From the NCBI GenBank assembly GCA_012329085.1, contig JAAXQB010000272.1, positions 1 to 5,345 on the forward strand: 5,345 nt of DNA, in the 5' to 3' direction. Within the stretch, counting starts at the first letter, position 1, and each line of letters starts with the position of its first letter. Positions 5,103 through 5,345 of this stretch are shown here, in pieces. Under the pieces are notes generated by a model that worked only from the letters and a program-made list of their open reading frames with translations, did no database searches and was not told the origin of the DNA. The stretch is from Methanosarcinales archaeon. Lineage in GTDB: Archaea > Halobacteriota > Methanosarcinia > Methanosarcinales > Methanosarcinaceae. The position numbers were made by a program, and so were the translations under genes.

Positions 5103-5288
5103 ATGCATTCTATCACAGATGATTTTTTAATTAATACTTATATTTCATTTGTTGGTATTTTTTTATTTACATGGGTACTGGTGCTATTGAATGCAAGCCA
5201 CATACTACCCTATATTTATTTTTCTTTATTTATTTTTTATTTAGCGATATATTTATATAGGTTATTACATGAAAAACTAAATAGTTAA
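5103..5288 (+). CDS. Small two-span membrane protein after the ATPase (61 aa)
   Basis: ATG 5103 lies one base after the ATPase stop (5099-5101) and gives 61 residues. A TTG at 5094 would add three residues by overlapping the ATPase, but ATG spacing matches the coupling elsewhere, so I prefer ATG. Residues 9-29 and 33-53 are hydrophobic, with a short NASHILP turn, and the end is charged (YRLLHEKLNS). Both termini are likely cytoplasmic. Because the ATPase lacks its own membrane anchor, this protein is a candidate for holding it at the membrane, standing in for the C-terminal span of Zot/pI. That role is inference; no family is recognised. Confidence 0.65.
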   Translation: MHSITDDFLINTYISFVGIFLFTWVLVLLNASHILPYIYFSLFIFYLAIYLYRLLHEKLNS

Positions 5289-5327
5289 TTATATAAGCAT
5301 ATAAACCCTTATAATAAGTATAGGAGG
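5289..5327 (+). promoter_or_regulatory. Promoter and SD of the next gene
   Basis: TTATATAAG at 5289-5297 is TATA-like and would place transcription start near 5318-5320, leaving a leader of about 22 bases that includes AGGAGG at 5322-5327. The SD is 14 bases before ATG 5342, which is longer than the 4-10 bases elsewhere in the window. The leader-bearing layout contrasts with the leaderless capsid gene. No hairpin terminator is evident between 5289 and the SD, so read-through from the operon is also possible. Confidence 0.5.
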
Positions 5328-5341
5328 AATATTAAAAAACA

Positions 5342-5345
5342 ATGA
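5342..5345 (+). CDS. Start codon of the next gene, cut by the window end
   Basis: ATG 5342-5344 is preceded by a perfect AGGAGG (5322-5327). Only the start codon and one further base are visible, so nothing can be said about the product. Confidence 0.45.

Noticed and set aside
1..5345. Mollicute plectrovirus or other bacterial inovirus
   Set aside because: TGA is a stop and Trp is TGG, the capsid-like protein has two hydrophobic segments, and the capsid promoter has archaeal TATA/BRE spacing with a leaderless start. A bacterial origin is not fully excluded.
1..5345. tRNA, rRNA, CRISPR array, insertion sequence or att site
   Set aside because: No cloverleaf-like GC-rich segment, regularly spaced repeats, transposase motifs or paired terminal repeats were seen on either strand.

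Overview
The window is a compact, very AT-rich, all-plus-strand gene block that reads as the virion-structure and morphogenesis module of an archaeal virus or an integrated or plasmid-like relative. Three observations favour Archaea over Bacteria. A TATA box with a purine-rich BRE-like element sits about 26 bp before the start of the putative capsid gene, and that gene has no Shine-Dalgarno (SD) site, so its mRNA is probably leaderless. Several later genes have GGAGG-type SD sites of the kind common in methanogens and other Euryarchaeota. The predicted ectodomains carry many N-glycosylation sequons. TGG encodes Trp and TGA is used as a stop, so this is not a Mollicute plectrovirus. The host cannot be named from sequence alone; a low-GC euryarchaeon such as a methanogen is my best guess.

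Layout. 2-317: the 3' end of an upstream gene, overlapped by a 49-aa single-membrane-segment protein. 318-388: a promoter region with TATA box and a perfect 11-bp inverted repeat around it. 389-649: an 86-aa protein with two hydrophobic segments, the likely major capsid protein. 635-714: a 13-bp tandem duplication across the capsid stop codon, T-runs, and an 8-bp hairpin followed by a T-rich tract, probably a terminator or attenuator. 716-4418: a tightly packed operon of a small glycoprotein-like protein with two membrane segments, a 513-aa surface protein with a duplicated 74-aa unit and membrane-spanning C-terminus, a polytopic 215-aa membrane protein, a 74-aa membrane protein, a C-terminally anchored 136-aa protein and a soluble 121-aa protein. 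4426-5288: a 31-aa extremely basic microprotein, a Zot/FtsK-HerA-like ATPase and a 61-aa two-segment membrane protein. 5289-5345: a new promoter/SD and the start codon of the next gene. No stretch over 300 bases lacks a gene.

How it may work (inference): capsid protein accumulates in the membrane from a strong separate transcript. The 170-, 513- and 215-aa proteins are minor membrane or tip components. The basic peptide may neutralise or tether the genome, and the ATPase with its membrane and soluble partners drives assembly or genome entry into the budding particle. The gene set resembles spindle-shaped archaeal viruses (two-helix hydrophobic capsid protein plus ATPase) and, by function, inoviruses (coat, adsorption protein, polytopic minor protein, Zot-like ATPase). 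I favour a spindle-shaped or other membrane-extruded virus, but particle shape is unresolved.
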